Part shown: piece by piece, positions 33,980 through 44,726 of the stretch | Layout: the number at the start of each line of letters is the position of its first letter | Numbering within the stretch: position 1 is the stretch's first letter | Origin: Areca catechu | Lineage: Eukaryota; Streptophyta; Magnoliopsida; Arecales; Arecaceae | Length of the DNA stretch: 64,000 nt | Assembly: GCA_021397845.1 (NCBI GenBank) | Contig: CM038047.1 | Location: 49,670,210-49,734,209 of the forward strand | Direction of reading: 5' to 3' | The notes under the pieces: model-generated | The model's database searches: none | Seen by the model: the letters and a program-made list of their open reading frames with translations, nothing else | Told to the model about the DNA's origin: nothing | Made by a program: the position numbers and the translations under genes

Positions 33980-35193
33980 TATGTATTCGGAGCCGTTCTA
34001 AGATCATAACAAGGCAAGCAGCTAAAATGTTAGAAAGCTCTGAAAATTCGGGCAAGTCTTTCTATGATTCCCTTCCTCAATACAGGAGGTCAAGAAGACT
34101 TAAAAATGTTAGGCGGACCAACTCCAGCAATGACAAGAAGCTAGATACCAATGTGTTTGAGTCCTACTTAGAGTGAGTTCTACATCCATGACAGAAGCAG
34201 CCTGTGCATGATATCCACCTTTCTGAAAATACATTGTTTCTTCTTGTCTAGGGACCTATGGAGCAGGATATCTGAAGAGAAGAGGAGCTCCTGTGCATAT
34301 ATTGATTGTTTATGGTTTTCTTTGTACAAGGATAAAATGACCAGAGAAAAGGTGCTTAGGTGGATTAAGAGGAAACAGATCTTTTCAAGGAAATATGTTT
34401 TTGTCCCCATTGTTTGTTGGTGGGTTTTGCTTTCTTATAAATATTTCTTTCTTATTCACCACAAAAAAGTTCTTTCTTTTAAAACTAGTAAAAACAATTA
34501 ATATTTTTTGACATTTTAATAGGAGACACTGGAATCTTCTTATTTTATGTCACTTTGGAGAGAAAAAACAATCAAAAACAAAAAAACCATGCATGTTGCT
34601 GCTTGATTCACTTCAAAGTACGGAACCAAAGAGGTTGGAGCCAGACATAAGAAGGTTTGCTTTTGTTCTCTATTTTTGCTCCTCTAGACACCATAAATAA
34701 TTCAAATTGTTCTTTATCTCTCTCTAGTGTTAGTCTTCTTCTTGTTCTTTCAGGTTTGTGCTCGACATTTATAAATCAGAGGGAAGAAAAGAGGGGGATG
34801 ATTTTATATCAGAAATTCCTCTCTTAATTCCTAAGGTAATGATACCACATTTTAGTCTTTTATGGTACTTTATGGTTTCCCAATCGTTGTCACACAAGTG
34901 CTTTGCAGGTGCCACAACAGACAAATGGTGAGGAATGTGGCACATTTGTACTTTATTTTATATACCTCTTTCTCCAAAATGCTCCTGAGAATTTCAACCG
35001 AGAGGGATACCCTTATTTTGTAAGTTATACTTTAAAAACCTCCTTACTTGGTACCTTGTCTTGTACATAGATTAGAGCATGGTTGTGTCTTATTTTTTTT
35101 TCTTTCTTTATCCTTCAGCTAACGGAAGAATGGTTTTGTTTGGAAGATTTGGAGATGTTCCGAGAAGAAATTTATAAAAAATTTTGGATGTAA
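33980..35193 (+). CDS. Ulp1-type (C48) cysteine protease, exons 2-7
   Basis: This looks like a SUMO/ubiquitin-like-protein-specific protease, which would process or remove small protein modifiers. Exons 33980-34172, 34252-34419, 34523-34654, 34754-34835, 34909-35019 and 35119-35193 all have GT...AG borders and matching phases. With exon 1 they total 858 nt, or 285 residues, a small member of the family. The C48 catalytic set is complete: His155 (CWRHWNLL), Asp181 (CMLLLDSL), Gln228 (VPQQTNGEE) and Cys234 (NGEECGTFV). Residues 33-96 are basic and Ser-rich (IITRQAAKMLESS, RRSRRLKNVRR). No stop or shift was seen, so the gene looks functional. SUMO as the substrate is inferred from the family. 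Confidence 0.88.
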
Positions 35194-35495
35194 GTTTGGA
35201 GTTTGTCATTTAGAGATTTTAACATGTATAGGAAACGTTGATTGGTCAGCATATGCATAGATTCCATGGTTATCAGGAATGCCATGTTGTTTGTAGTATA
35301 TAAACACGTGGAGTATTTATATCAGCAACTTGTACTGCCATAAATTCAGACTACTACAAGTCAGGTATATTGTTATAAGTAGCAAGAAGAACAGTTCAGT
35401 TTGGGCAGTTGCTTGCTTTAAATGCCTGATAAATTTTCTTTTTTGCTGGACTACATACCAAGCATCAAATCTTAAGTAAAAGATCTGGTAGTTCT
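35194..35495 (+). other. 3' flank of protease gene
   Basis: Probably the 3' untranslated region; no clear polyadenylation signal stands out and nothing else was recognised. The next element begins at 35496, about 300 bp after the stop codon. Confidence 0.4.
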
Positions 35496-35661
35496 TGTTA
35501 GAATTATGTTTTATTCAGGAAGTTCTTATATAGGAATGATATATTTAGTGTCTTTAAATATAGCATGTACCTATATTCCATGTATCCCTATCTATTTAAG
35601 GAGATGGGATCTCATTAACAGGGAATATGATTACTAAATTTCACTTTCTACAACTTCAACA
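35496..35661 (+). repeat. Copia-1 5' LTR
   Basis: The LTR starts TGTTAGAATTATG and ends CTTCAACA, with TATATAGG near 35530 and TATTTAAGGAG near 35595. The next bases TGATATTAGAATGC resemble TGGTATCAGAGC, the initiator-Met PBS, with transitions. No second LTR was found. Confidence 0.6.
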
Positions 35662-35961
35662 TGATATTAGAATGCTAGGTTCCATAATCCTAGCCGCAAC
35701 CCATCTCCACCACTTCAAACCACCACTGCCGCCTCCTACCTCACCACCCATCGCCTCTCTTCTTCATATTTCTTGATCTTCTCCTTGTTTCTTGATCTTT
35801 TTTCTCTCTTATCTTTTTTTATACGGTATAGGTATCTTTCCTATGCTGTGTAAAGGTTATATGGTTGTCTTTCTCACTATCTACTAATCATGGAAGCTGT
35901 ACATTGTCCATGATTTTTTTGTCTAGCTGTCTGATTGTTTCTGTCCTCTTCTCTGACTGTA

Positions 35962-36860
35962 ATGACATCCTTAAATAATGACAACAAACTCTCGACACTT
36001 CTGACTCCCGGTTCTGATATTGTGATAAAGAATCTAATAGCAACTACAGCGAAGCTTAATGGCACCAACTATCTTTTATGGACCCAATCGTTCAAACTAT
36101 TTATTGGTGCTTAACGGAAGGTGCAACATTTGACTAATGATCCTCCAAATTTTAAAGATCCTATCTTTGAAGATTGGCTGGCTAGTGATTGTTATGTTAT
36201 GTCATTGTTATTTAATAGCATGGAGGAGAAGGTTAGTGCTGGTGTCATGGTCTTAAAGATGGCTAAGCAAATATGAACACCCTTAAAGAGATGTATGGGC
36301 ATGAGAAGAATATATCAAGGATATTTGAACTCTATGAATAACTCTTCACACTATAGCAAGGTGATAAATCTGTAGTTGATTACTCTGCCCGTGAGAGGTA
36401 TTCTTGATGAGTTACATTCACATCAGCCTCTAGTCCTGGATCCATAGAAGTTAAAGGACTATCGTGAAGGTCTGGTGGTTTCTAAATTTCTATCTGGGTT
36501 GAATCCATTTTTTGTTTATCAGATTTGTGGTCAAATTCTTGGAGATGATTTAGTTGCTTCTCTGTTTGTGACTTTTTCTAGAGTTCTATGTGTCTCCACT
36601 AGAACTACATTAGCCTCCACCTCTGCATATTAGACGGAGCACTCAATTATGGTTGTTCGTGTCTGTAATCGAGGCCGTGGTAGAGATTCAAAGGAAGGCG
36701 ATGGTATTGGTCGTTTGCTCACATCTGACAAGGGACCATGCCACTATTTACATTGTGGGTGCAACAATCATGCGTCTGAGAAATGCCTGCTCAAGTTTGG
36801 TAAACTTGATTGGGTACAATTGGTTTTTACGGAGACTACAATTGATACTCCTATTCCAAC
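35962..36860 (+). pseudogene. Copia-1 gag
   Basis: ATG at 35962 opens MTSLNNDN; further on come IATTAKLNGTNYLLWTQSF, EDWLASDCYVMSLLFNSM and VVSKFLSGLNPFFVYQI, typical of Copia gag (UBN2-type). A zinc-knuckle-like CHYLHCGCNNHASEKC follows near 36740-36785. At least five stops interrupt it, several where Trp, Gln or Arg would be expected. Confidence 0.7.
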
Positions 36861-36867
36861 ATCGTTG

Positions 36868-37135
36868 ACTTTAGGGTTTACGGTACCGTCCCGAACCATA
36901 AAAATTGGCTTGAACTGGATCGATACAGGTCGGTTCGGACCGGTACGGCCCGTTTTAGTCCGGTTCAAGCTTGGTTCGGGTCTGGTTCAGCGATCCTTGC
37001 TTGAAAAGGGGGAGGAAGATAGTTTTCTCAATTTACTAAGACTAGTACATGTACCGATATGGTACGGTACAGTACAGTATCATACCATACCGGTCGCTGA
37101 TCGGTACGGGTCTCGGTACCAGTTCAGCGATCCTT
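36868..37135. repeat. insertion with GGTACGG-rich repeats in Copia-1
   Basis: The Copia-1 frame text breaks off after TIDTPIPTSLT (about 36864) and resumes at GMMQIPQAEY (about 37150). Between lies unrelated sequence rich in palindromic GGTACGG/ACCGGT words. CAGCGATCCTTG occurs at about 36988 and again at about 37123, both preceded by GGTTC/AGTTC. It may be one element end duplicated or two nested small elements; no clean target duplication was read. A related word cluster lies at 53440-53570. Confidence 0.5.
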
Positions 37136-37269
37136 GGTTGGCTCCTTCTGGCATGATGCAGATCCCTCAAGCTGAGTATAAGATATTTTTTTAGTTTCAA
37201 TCTACTCAAGATGCAGGATATCTACTCATGCCACCACTCCAGATACTAATTTCTTCATTGCTTCCTTTG

Positions 37270-38728
37270 CTAAATCTTGGGTGTTAGATTTAGGAGCATC
37301 ATTTCATATGACAGGTATAAAAATCAATTTCATTGCTTCCTCTATTATTTCTATTGCTGTTGCTGATGGCTCTTCTTGTTCTATTCTGGGTGAGGGAGTT
37401 GTTCGTGCTTCCTCGTCACTTTTCTTAAATTACGTGCTTTATATTCCAAAGTTTCCTATTAGCCTTTTGTCCATTAGTTAAATAACCAAATCAAAAAAAT
37501 ATTCTGTGACATTTTTTTCACATAGTGTTTTTCAAGATCTATAATCTGGGATGTGGATTGTTTTGGGACATGAGAAAGGTTGCCTTTATTACCTTGACAA
37601 TGGTACATCTAGTTTTTTAATTGTGGTTTCTTCATCATCTTCTCTCCTTTATTATGACATTACCAATTAGGCTACCCTTATAGAAGTTGAGATAAGTTTT
37701 GCTTTTTGAGTCGTCTGTATCATTTTTGGAGTGTGGTCATATCAAATAGGCAAGCACCATCGTACCTCCTATCAATGTTGAGTCAATAAATGCAGTTCTA
37801 TCCCTTTTGAGTTAGTTCATTCTGATATCTGGAATCCATGTCATTTTACTTTCATTGCTAGATTTAGATATTTTATTGTATTTGTCAATGATTATTCTAG
37901 AATGACCTGGATGTATATGTTGAAAGATAAGATATAAGTTTATGATATTCTCAAAATCTTTTACAATAAATAAAAATCCAATTTTCTACTTTCATTCATA
38001 TGCTTCCAAGTGATAATGTTCTTGAATTTTTGAACCATGATGTTTCTCAATTCTTCTATTTCCATGGTATTTTGCATTAGACTACTTGTACCTATACCTC
38101 TCAACAGAATGGCATTGTTGAAAGAAAACATCAGTACTAAATGTTGCTCGCACTCTTATAATTCAAATGCATGTACCTAAATATTTGTTGACAAATGCTA
38201 TTTTGTCTTCTTGTTATTTGATTAAATGAATGCCATCATCAGTTCTTCACGAGAATATTCTTTATTCGTGTCTCTATCCTAATAAACCCATTTTCTCCCT
38301 TCATGTGTTTTTTGGTGTGTTTGTTTTGTACAGGATATTCGATCTAGTCTTGATAAATTGCCATCTAAGTCAATCAAGTAACTTTATGGGACACTCTCGG
38401 ACTTAGAAGGGATATAGGTATTATGATCTACTGACTAAAAAATATCACTCATCTATGAATGGTATCTTTTTTGAGTCCATTTCTTGTCTCTATCTTTAGA
38501 TATCACTATTAACCATATTTCTGTTCCTCAACTAGTTGAGTCAGTTGAATTTGTGGCTATTCGTGTTATAACTAAACCATTGGTGTATACCAGAAGACAC
38601 ATATCTCAGGCACTTGTCTCTATTCAAACTGATCCCTTGTCTTCAGCTAGAGATCCAAGCCATCACCACCTGAATCTCATGTGATTACCTCAAATTTGGA
38701 TTTGTCAATTGCTCTCTATAAAGGTAAA
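37270..38728 (+). pseudogene. Copia-1 protease, integrase and RT start
   Basis: WVLDLGASFHMTGIKINF at 37280 is the protease; the usual Asp-Ser-Gly is Asp-Leu-Gly, one base away. VLYIPKFPISLLSI, then LYYLDNG, lead into a heavily broken integrase. Its later parts are still readable (STEWHC, MGHSRT, KGYRYYDLLTKKYHSS, FFESISCL). It ends LSIALYKGK, the start of the Copia RT (usually P-I-A-L-R-K-G-K-R), at the Tat-C junction. Confidence 0.7.
38724..38728. other. possible target-site word GTAAA left of Tat-C
   Basis: GTAAA lies directly outside the TG end of the Tat-C LTR inside the Copia-1 frame. Its partner would be on the far side of the missing Tat-C 5' LTR and is not in the window. Confidence 0.4.
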
Positions 38729-40288
38729 TGTTGGTGCTGAAACCTGTTGAGCACCGGAGATGCTGGAGCTGATAGCACAGGGAAACCCCCGGGAGGCTAA
38801 ACCTGCAAAAAATCATGACCGAAAGGTATTCTGGTATGGGCCCTCCAATGCTCTAGTCAATTTCTAGGTATAACAACAGTGTGAGGAGTGCAAGGTGGAG
38901 ATCTTTGCATACCTTGGTAGCTCCCGGGAGGTCTCCTTTTATAAGTGAAAGGATAAGGACATTTTTAGAATGATAAAAATCATAGTAGATTTGGCAAGAA
39001 GTAATAGAGCTTATCAATGGGCCGTCAGAGAATTTTTCATTTGTAGGGGACATTCATTCCATTTTAATTGAAACCTTGTCCTTTATGTGGAATTTGGCCA
39101 TGTTTCTTAAATGGTGACATTGGCCATTGCATGAGTTCAGGCACGCTTCCCTTAATTACAAAGATATGGCAGTGATTAGCGATTATGACCCATGATATGA
39201 TCTTTTAGCCATATAATCGGGGCATGGAAGTTAGCACCGATTGTATTGGCCTTCAAAGGGTCCGAGCAAGTATATTGCCTAAGGACTTGTTCACCATCAG
39301 ACTTACTGATTAGGGATCAGTTCGAGCATCTCTATTGAATCCGAGAAATGGTCGGTTAGAAGATACTTGATTGAATGGTCTTAGTTGAAGATATGCCGAT
39401 GGCTTTCTAACCGTTTGATCTGTGGGAGGCTGGTCGCTACTGAGGCTAGGTTGGACGAAGGTGATCGGTGGGCGGCACTCAACCGGGTCTGGTCGGTCGG
39501 GATGTCGTTCTTCCTAGTGAGACGATGGATGGATGGATAAAAGGGGGGCCGCTCATATGCCGAGCATGCGATCAAGCCATGTCTAGGTATATTGGAGCGA
39601 AGGAATTGCTAGCATATCAAGGGTCGGATCTGATAAGTGATCAGTGTGCACATGTTGGTAGCTTTGGAGGGCTAGTCGATAAAAGTGCGAGTAACTATCG
39701 AGGCTTGCTTGGATGAGCGTACTAGACGGTTTGTTACTCAGCTGGGTCCTGTTGATTTGGAGGCGTCAATTTCTCTAGCGAGAGGATGGATTGACAAGGG
39801 AGCCACTTGTGCGTTGATCAAGTGGTCGAGCTTTGCTTAGGATATAGTCATCACCGTGGCTTGCTCGTATAAAGGTACTGGGTAGTTTGGCGCATGGTTG
39901 AACTCAGTCAACTAGGAAGGGAACCAACTTCGATGAGGGGTCGGTGAGTGGTGGGACTGATCATGTGCTATGTTGACTTGCCTGATAACATTAAAGCCAA
40001 AAATCTTTTTCGGGTCAAGGTCTCTTTGATGAATGGTGTGCACTAGGACCCTTTGACAAGTATGTTGAATTATCTGATTGTGCTGGGATCGAGAGGGAGT
40101 CTGCTAATTAGGGCCTTAATCCGATAAATGATTGGAGGATGTGCAGTCGGGGCCATCTGGTTGGGCTTATCGATTTGGGCTTCGTATTCTTGGTGGCAAG
40201 TGGTCGGCGGTCATGTAGTAGGGCCGGTCGATTGGGCCCCTTAACTTGGGCTTCGTATTCCTGGATTCAGGCAAGATTTTTTCCAACA
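38729..40288 (-). repeat. Tat-C 3' LTR
   Basis: The 1560-bp LTR has perfect TGTTGG...CCAACA ends. On the minus strand a TATA box (TATAAAAGG, 38943-38935) precedes a U5 with CTCCCGGGGGTTTCC-type sequence like the other Tat LTRs. Above it, AATAGGGGGTATC (minus strand, about 40289-40302) is the likely polypurine tract. Its U3 is rich in GATCGGTCG-type words but shows no regular array. Confidence 0.75.
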
Positions 40289-40879
40289 GATACCCCCTAT
40301 TCCCTAGTCGAGCTTTGGTCAGATTATGGGAATACATGCTCGAAAGGAGCCAGGGTTATGAAGGACCTTTTCGATTGAAGGATTGCATACGACCTTTGAG
40401 GTAGATCTGAATGGACAAAAGTAATCATGGGCTCCAATTTATGAATCCAACGGACACTTCGACTGTCACGTGCATTTAATCCTGGCGACCAGTGGCTATA
40501 GCAAACCAATAAGTAGTCTCCACATGGCACACACTAATCAGCCTGGAGCGATCTGGGGTTTTTGAAATCCCCTTCTTTCTATTATAAAAGGCGGTTTCTT
40601 TTATTGCTTTGATTTTTCACTTGCTTTTTTGCTTTCCAGGACCTCCAAAGCATCCTCTTGCCACCCTTGCTCCGGCCGCCGGTGTCTCACTCTCTTTTTC
40701 CTTGCTCTCCTTCCTGGAGATATTTTCGAGAGGTCCTTCGCAGTCAACCATTCCTGCCTTCTTGTTTGTAGGTGGGTTCTTTCATCTTTTCTTCTAGTTT
40801 TTCTTAGCAATAGCAGGTTCCGAGAGTTTTGAGAGGGAAATCCTGCCATCGAAGGGGGATTCTGGAAGGGTGGGGTCGA

Positions 40880-42725
40880 AGGCCCTTAGGATTCCGACGA
40901 GGGGACACACCAGATCGGAGACCTCCTGGCCCGGTGTGTACTAGTCCATACTAGGTCCTAATGATTTAACCAAGGTCTAGGTTTTGTATGGAGTCCCAGA
41001 GGAGTTCAATTTAGAGTTTCCCAAATCTGACAAGCGGGTTAATAACCTACCTCCGGGTAGGCTAGGGGTGTATGAGGAGGCCTTTGAAGCTGGGTTAAGG
41101 TTTCCCATTCCTTCTTTTCTTCTTGATCTCCTTAGGTTTTACAATATTTTTGTGTACTCTAACCTCAAACTCGCTTAGACTTGTATTAAGGTTTTTGGTC
41201 ATTTGCATCTTGACTGAGGTTCGGCCTTCCGTTTCTTTGTTCAATTCTGTTTATACCATCAAGAGGCACCCTTATGCCAAGGATTAGTGGTGTTTTTCAG
41301 CTCAAAAGGGGTTTCTCCTCTGATCAAGGGTGTCTTATCCGCTATTCATAGATGGAAGGGGCGATTTCTATTTGTTTCCTATTCTTCTATTGACACTTGG
41401 GACTTGCCGAGCTAGGTTTGGCTAAAGGCTTCCATTCTTGAAATCCCAAAATTAGATGCCGAGGAAAAAGGGCTTTTCAAAATCCTCCGAGATTACAAGG
41501 TTCTCTTTGTGGGACTCAGCTGTGCCGATCCCAAGGGTAAGCCCGGGGTCTTCTTGTTTTCGTTCTTTCTAGTGCCACTTTCTTCTATTTCTATTCGAAT
41601 GTTGCATGATTGCAAACATGAGGCTCGAAGATTTGGCTGAGTTGAAGAAGACCCTTCCTTGGAATAGGAAGGCCCGAGCTACCATAACTTCATGGAAGAA
41701 GGTGAGGTTTGTGGAGACTGGTCCAGGGGAGGCTCTAGCTGAACGAGCTTTCTAGGTGGTGGCCGAGGATGTCTCGGTAGTGGCTGCTTAGTCATCTCTG
41801 ACTTATTCGACCTCAATGCTGACCGCCTAGCCATCATCCTCCAACACCCCCAATGAGGGAACTATAGACCCACAAGGCTTTGAGTCCCCCTTGGATGAAA
41901 TCCCGGAAGATGCGACCTTCTGAGATTGGAGAGTTGTTAGGGAGCTCATTGAGAGAGGACCTTGATCCCCATGGTGTTAATGAAAATCGATGAGATGAAC
42001 TGTCATGATCTCAGGAGGCACACGGCGACTGTTATGCATGATGTATTTCCTTTGTTGATTCTCGCTTTCTTTTTCTTTTTTTTCTCTTTTTTTTGCTCTT
42101 TCCCTAATATTTGGTTTTGGCACAGCTGATGCATTTCGTGGTCATTTTGATCTACCAGTTGATTGCTAGAGCGAAGATGCTCGAACAGCAGGGGCAGGTT
42201 GAAGATGCCGCCATGAAGGCTTGCAGGAGAGCTGAGGCGGAGGCCGAATCTGAGTGCCCAAAGGCAGTGCTCGCTAAGGCGAAGGCCGACTTGGTCTTGG
42301 AAAAGGAGAGAAGGGAGGTAGAGGCGGTGAAGGCTAAGGAGGAGCTAGCCAAGGCGGAGAAAAAGGTCGCGGAGAGGGCCGTGGAGGTGTACAAGGCCTC
42401 GACAGACTTCTTGATAGAGAAGGCGCGAGTGGTGGCGACCTTTAGGATGTTGGAAGAATTCTATGATGATCGCTGCCAATTCAGTAAGGAAGCCTTCCAC
42501 AAGAGCTTTAAATTGGGTTGGGATGATTACTGCTAACTGGTTGTGGCTTAGTATCCGGAGCTAGACCTCTCCCGTTTAGACAAGGAGTCTAAGGAAGAGG
42601 TTGCCCTCTTCGAGCAAGATGCCGTACCAGTCTTTGTGCCCGAGGTCACCTCTGACAAAATGGCCATGGCTCCCTCAGAGGCCGCTCCCAATGTTGTTGA
42701 TCCCCAAGAGAAGGTTAGGGGTTAA
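40880..42725 (+). pseudogene. Tat-C antisense gene (Transposase_28, coiled coil)
   Basis: On the + strand, opposite to Tat-C pol, comes VLYGVPEEFNLEFPKSDKRV, then YEEAFEAGLRFPIPSFLLDL (40984-41178), then SAIHRWKGRFLFV near 41340. These match the domain in Tat-B exon 1. A coiled coil follows at 42111-42536 (EQQGQVEDAAMKACRRAEAE, LAKAKADLVLEKERREVEAV), then YPELDLSRLDKESKEEVALF and an acidic end at TAA 42723-42725. A polyadenylation-like AATAAAATGAAAT lies near 42780. Stops break it in several places. Splice junctions were not resolved apart from a plausible one near 41535-41620. Confidence 0.65.
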
Positions 42726-42839
42726 TACTTGTATATTTTTCTTTTCTTTTTATTCCTATAAGAGAACTTTTCATAGATGAAATAAAATGAAATTTTACTA
42801 TCTTTCATGTACCGCATTATTTTGCTTGCATGGTTGCAC

Positions 42840-43719
42840 TAAGGGTACCGAGTGTTCATCGAGCGAACTCATTATTGCTAATCCCCTCTTAAGGGCTCTA
42901 GAAATTATGGCCCATATTGACAGTTTGGTGAAGAAAGTATAGGCAGCAAGCAAGAAGGTTGCCGACCGAAAAAAAGACTGTCAAAGGTGCGGGGGACACT
43001 TGAAAAAGCAAATAAGGAGGTTAAACACCTTCGATCAACGATTTGGCAGAGGGATAAGGCACATTACCGAGAAGGCTAGATTTTCCGGGAGTCGGAGAGG
43101 CTATCTAGGATAGCCAAACAAGCCACTTGGAATGCTGTTGCCAAGGTGGTTTAGATCCGCAACCAACTTCATTCTGCTCGAGGGGAGATTTCTGCCTTGG
43201 AATCGCTGCTCATTTCTGGAAAAGCAAGATGGGGATTAGCTGCTTGAACAGTGCAACTTCAAAGCGAGCTGATAGATCTTAGGAGAATATCTCTAGTCTT
43301 GAGCGATCGTTGAAGGATAAGGGTGCAACGATGAGCTCCGAGGACAAATCGAGACAAGTCACCGTGGATGCTTCTCAGTCAAGCAGGGATCGGACTTTGA
43401 TAGAAATGTGATGAGCGAGACTCCGGGGGTGCAAGAGACTCCAATGGAATGCAATTACCTCTCGAAGAGGGTACATGACATGTTCGATATCGGCCATTCC
43501 GTCGGCTACTCCACATGTAGGAATATGGTCCGGATTCTTTATCCGAATCTTGATCTCTCTCAACTACCACTTTTTGGGAGAAACTTAGACAAATTCCTCA
43601 TAGAAATTCATGAAGTGGGTTCATATCGATTCCCAGAGTTCGTCGTTCCTTGCTGTGCATCCCATGGAGTGCAGATTTGTGAGATAGACTCTGCAGAGAA
43701 CTTGGAGGCCAAAGAGTAG
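42840..43719 (+). pseudogene. second coiled-coil tail downstream of Tat-C antisense gene
   Basis: After the first end at 42725, more + strand coding-like text follows: MAHIDSLVKKV then, in broken frames, KKVADRKKDCQ and FGRGIRHITEKARFS. An open frame at 43408-43719 contains HSVGYSTCRNMVRILYPNLD then LSQLPLF. Its YPNLDLSQL resembles YPELDLS of the first tail. This could be a longer isoform end or a duplicated module; Tat-B has nothing equivalent. Confidence 0.4.
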
Positions 43720-43849
43720 CCCTTTGTATTTTTTTATTGTCATAGTCACTTGTTTCTGGTAATGACTTGTAGCCTTCGGGCATGTTTGATATAATGTAAC
43801 GAAGTAGATTTAGACTGATTATTATCTTGAATAATCTGATCGATCACCT

Positions 43850-44420
43850 CTCGTTTAGAGCTTATCAAAGGTCATTAAGTCGATCATAGGTTGTTGAAGT
43901 CCAAAAGTGCTTGAAAACAAAATTTTTTCAATGGATTGATCAAAGGTCCTCAAGGCTTTGGTCGATCAAGGATCATTTGGAGCTAAAGGCATTAAATGGT
44001 TCTTAGGGCTCTGATCGATCAATGATCATTTATAGCTATGGGATTGAAAGCCCTTGGGACTCTGATCGATCATTGGCCATTTAGAGCCACGAGCATTGAA
44101 AGGCCTTGGGGCTCTGATCGATCATTGGTCGTTTGGAGTCATAGACATTGAAAGGCCTTAGGGCTTTGATCGATTATTGGTCGTTTAGAATTATGGGCAT
44201 TGAAAAGTCTCGATCATTTGGAGCCATGGGCACCGAAAGGCCTTGAAACTTTGATCGATCATTGGTCGTTTAGAGCCATGGGCACTGAGTGGCCTTTTAT
44301 CTTGGATGGGTGAGGGTCTTTACGGTTAGCCATCACTGTTGAGGCTCTAGTCAATCAAAGGCCTTTTTAGAGTTGGGGGTCATTAAAAAGCCTTCAACTT
44401 TTTTACTTCGATCGAAGGCT
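43850..44420. repeat. Tat-C tandem repeats, about 60 bp
   Basis: Irregular copies of a unit of about 60 bp with GATCGATCATTGGTCGTTTAG, AGCCATGGGCATTGAAAGG and CCTTGGGGCTCT lie between the pol end and the antisense gene end. The unit is unrelated to the Tat-B and Tat-D arrays in the same position. Confidence 0.7.
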
Positions 44421-44455
44421 TCTGTTTCCTATTGATTGCTAAAAGCATACACATT

Positions 44456-44463
44456 GTCCAAAG
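44456..44463. repeat. 8-bp target duplication GTCCAAAG (left)
   Basis: GTCCAAAG at 44456-44463 and again at 44688-44695 flank the element between them exactly. An 8-bp duplication is typical of the hAT superfamily. Confidence 0.9.
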
Positions 44464-44687
44464 CAAGGATTCAGGTCCCGGCGGGACGTCCAGGGATGTT
44501 TCGCGGGACACCGGGATGGGGTACTATCTCATGTGTTGGGACAGGACGTCCTGTCAGCGTTCCAGCATCCCAATCGGGACATCTTGGGACATTTCCTGTC
44601 CCGAGTGTCGGGACGGGACGGGACGCCAATGCGTCCCGTTCCACAGAAAAACCGGGACAGCTCCGTCTCACAGGATTTAAAACCTTG
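44464..44687. mobile_element. hAT-like MITE, 224 bp
   Basis: The element begins CAAGGATTCAGG and ends TTTAAAACCTTG; the ends are inverted (CAAGG(A/T)TT). It has exact 8-bp target duplications, no coding capacity, and GC-rich inner palindromic words (GGGACGGGACG and GGGACGTCC). Size, ends and duplication fit a non-autonomous hAT element. It sits about 40 bp past the end of Tat-C pol. Confidence 0.85.
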
Positions 44688-44726
44688 GTCCAAAGAAATA
44701 TTTATTCAAGAATAGAGGATGTTACA

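Larger units (their letters stand above)
35496..38728 (+). mobile_element. decayed short-LTR Copia element (Copia-1)
   Basis: A 166-bp 5' LTR (35496-35661), a mutated Met-type PBS, gag, protease and integrase follow in Copia order on the + strand. The element stops inside the reverse-transcriptase start (LSIALYKGK) at 38728, where the Tat-C LTR begins. The 3' part is not in the window. Many stops and shifts mark an old copy. The short LTR and gag type suggest the Ale/Retrofit or Tork lineages; this is an inference. Confidence 0.75.

Noticed and set aside
6237..44300. Short repeats considered as a CRISPR array
   Set aside because: Units touch or vary with no unique spacers, and the sequence is plant nuclear DNA.
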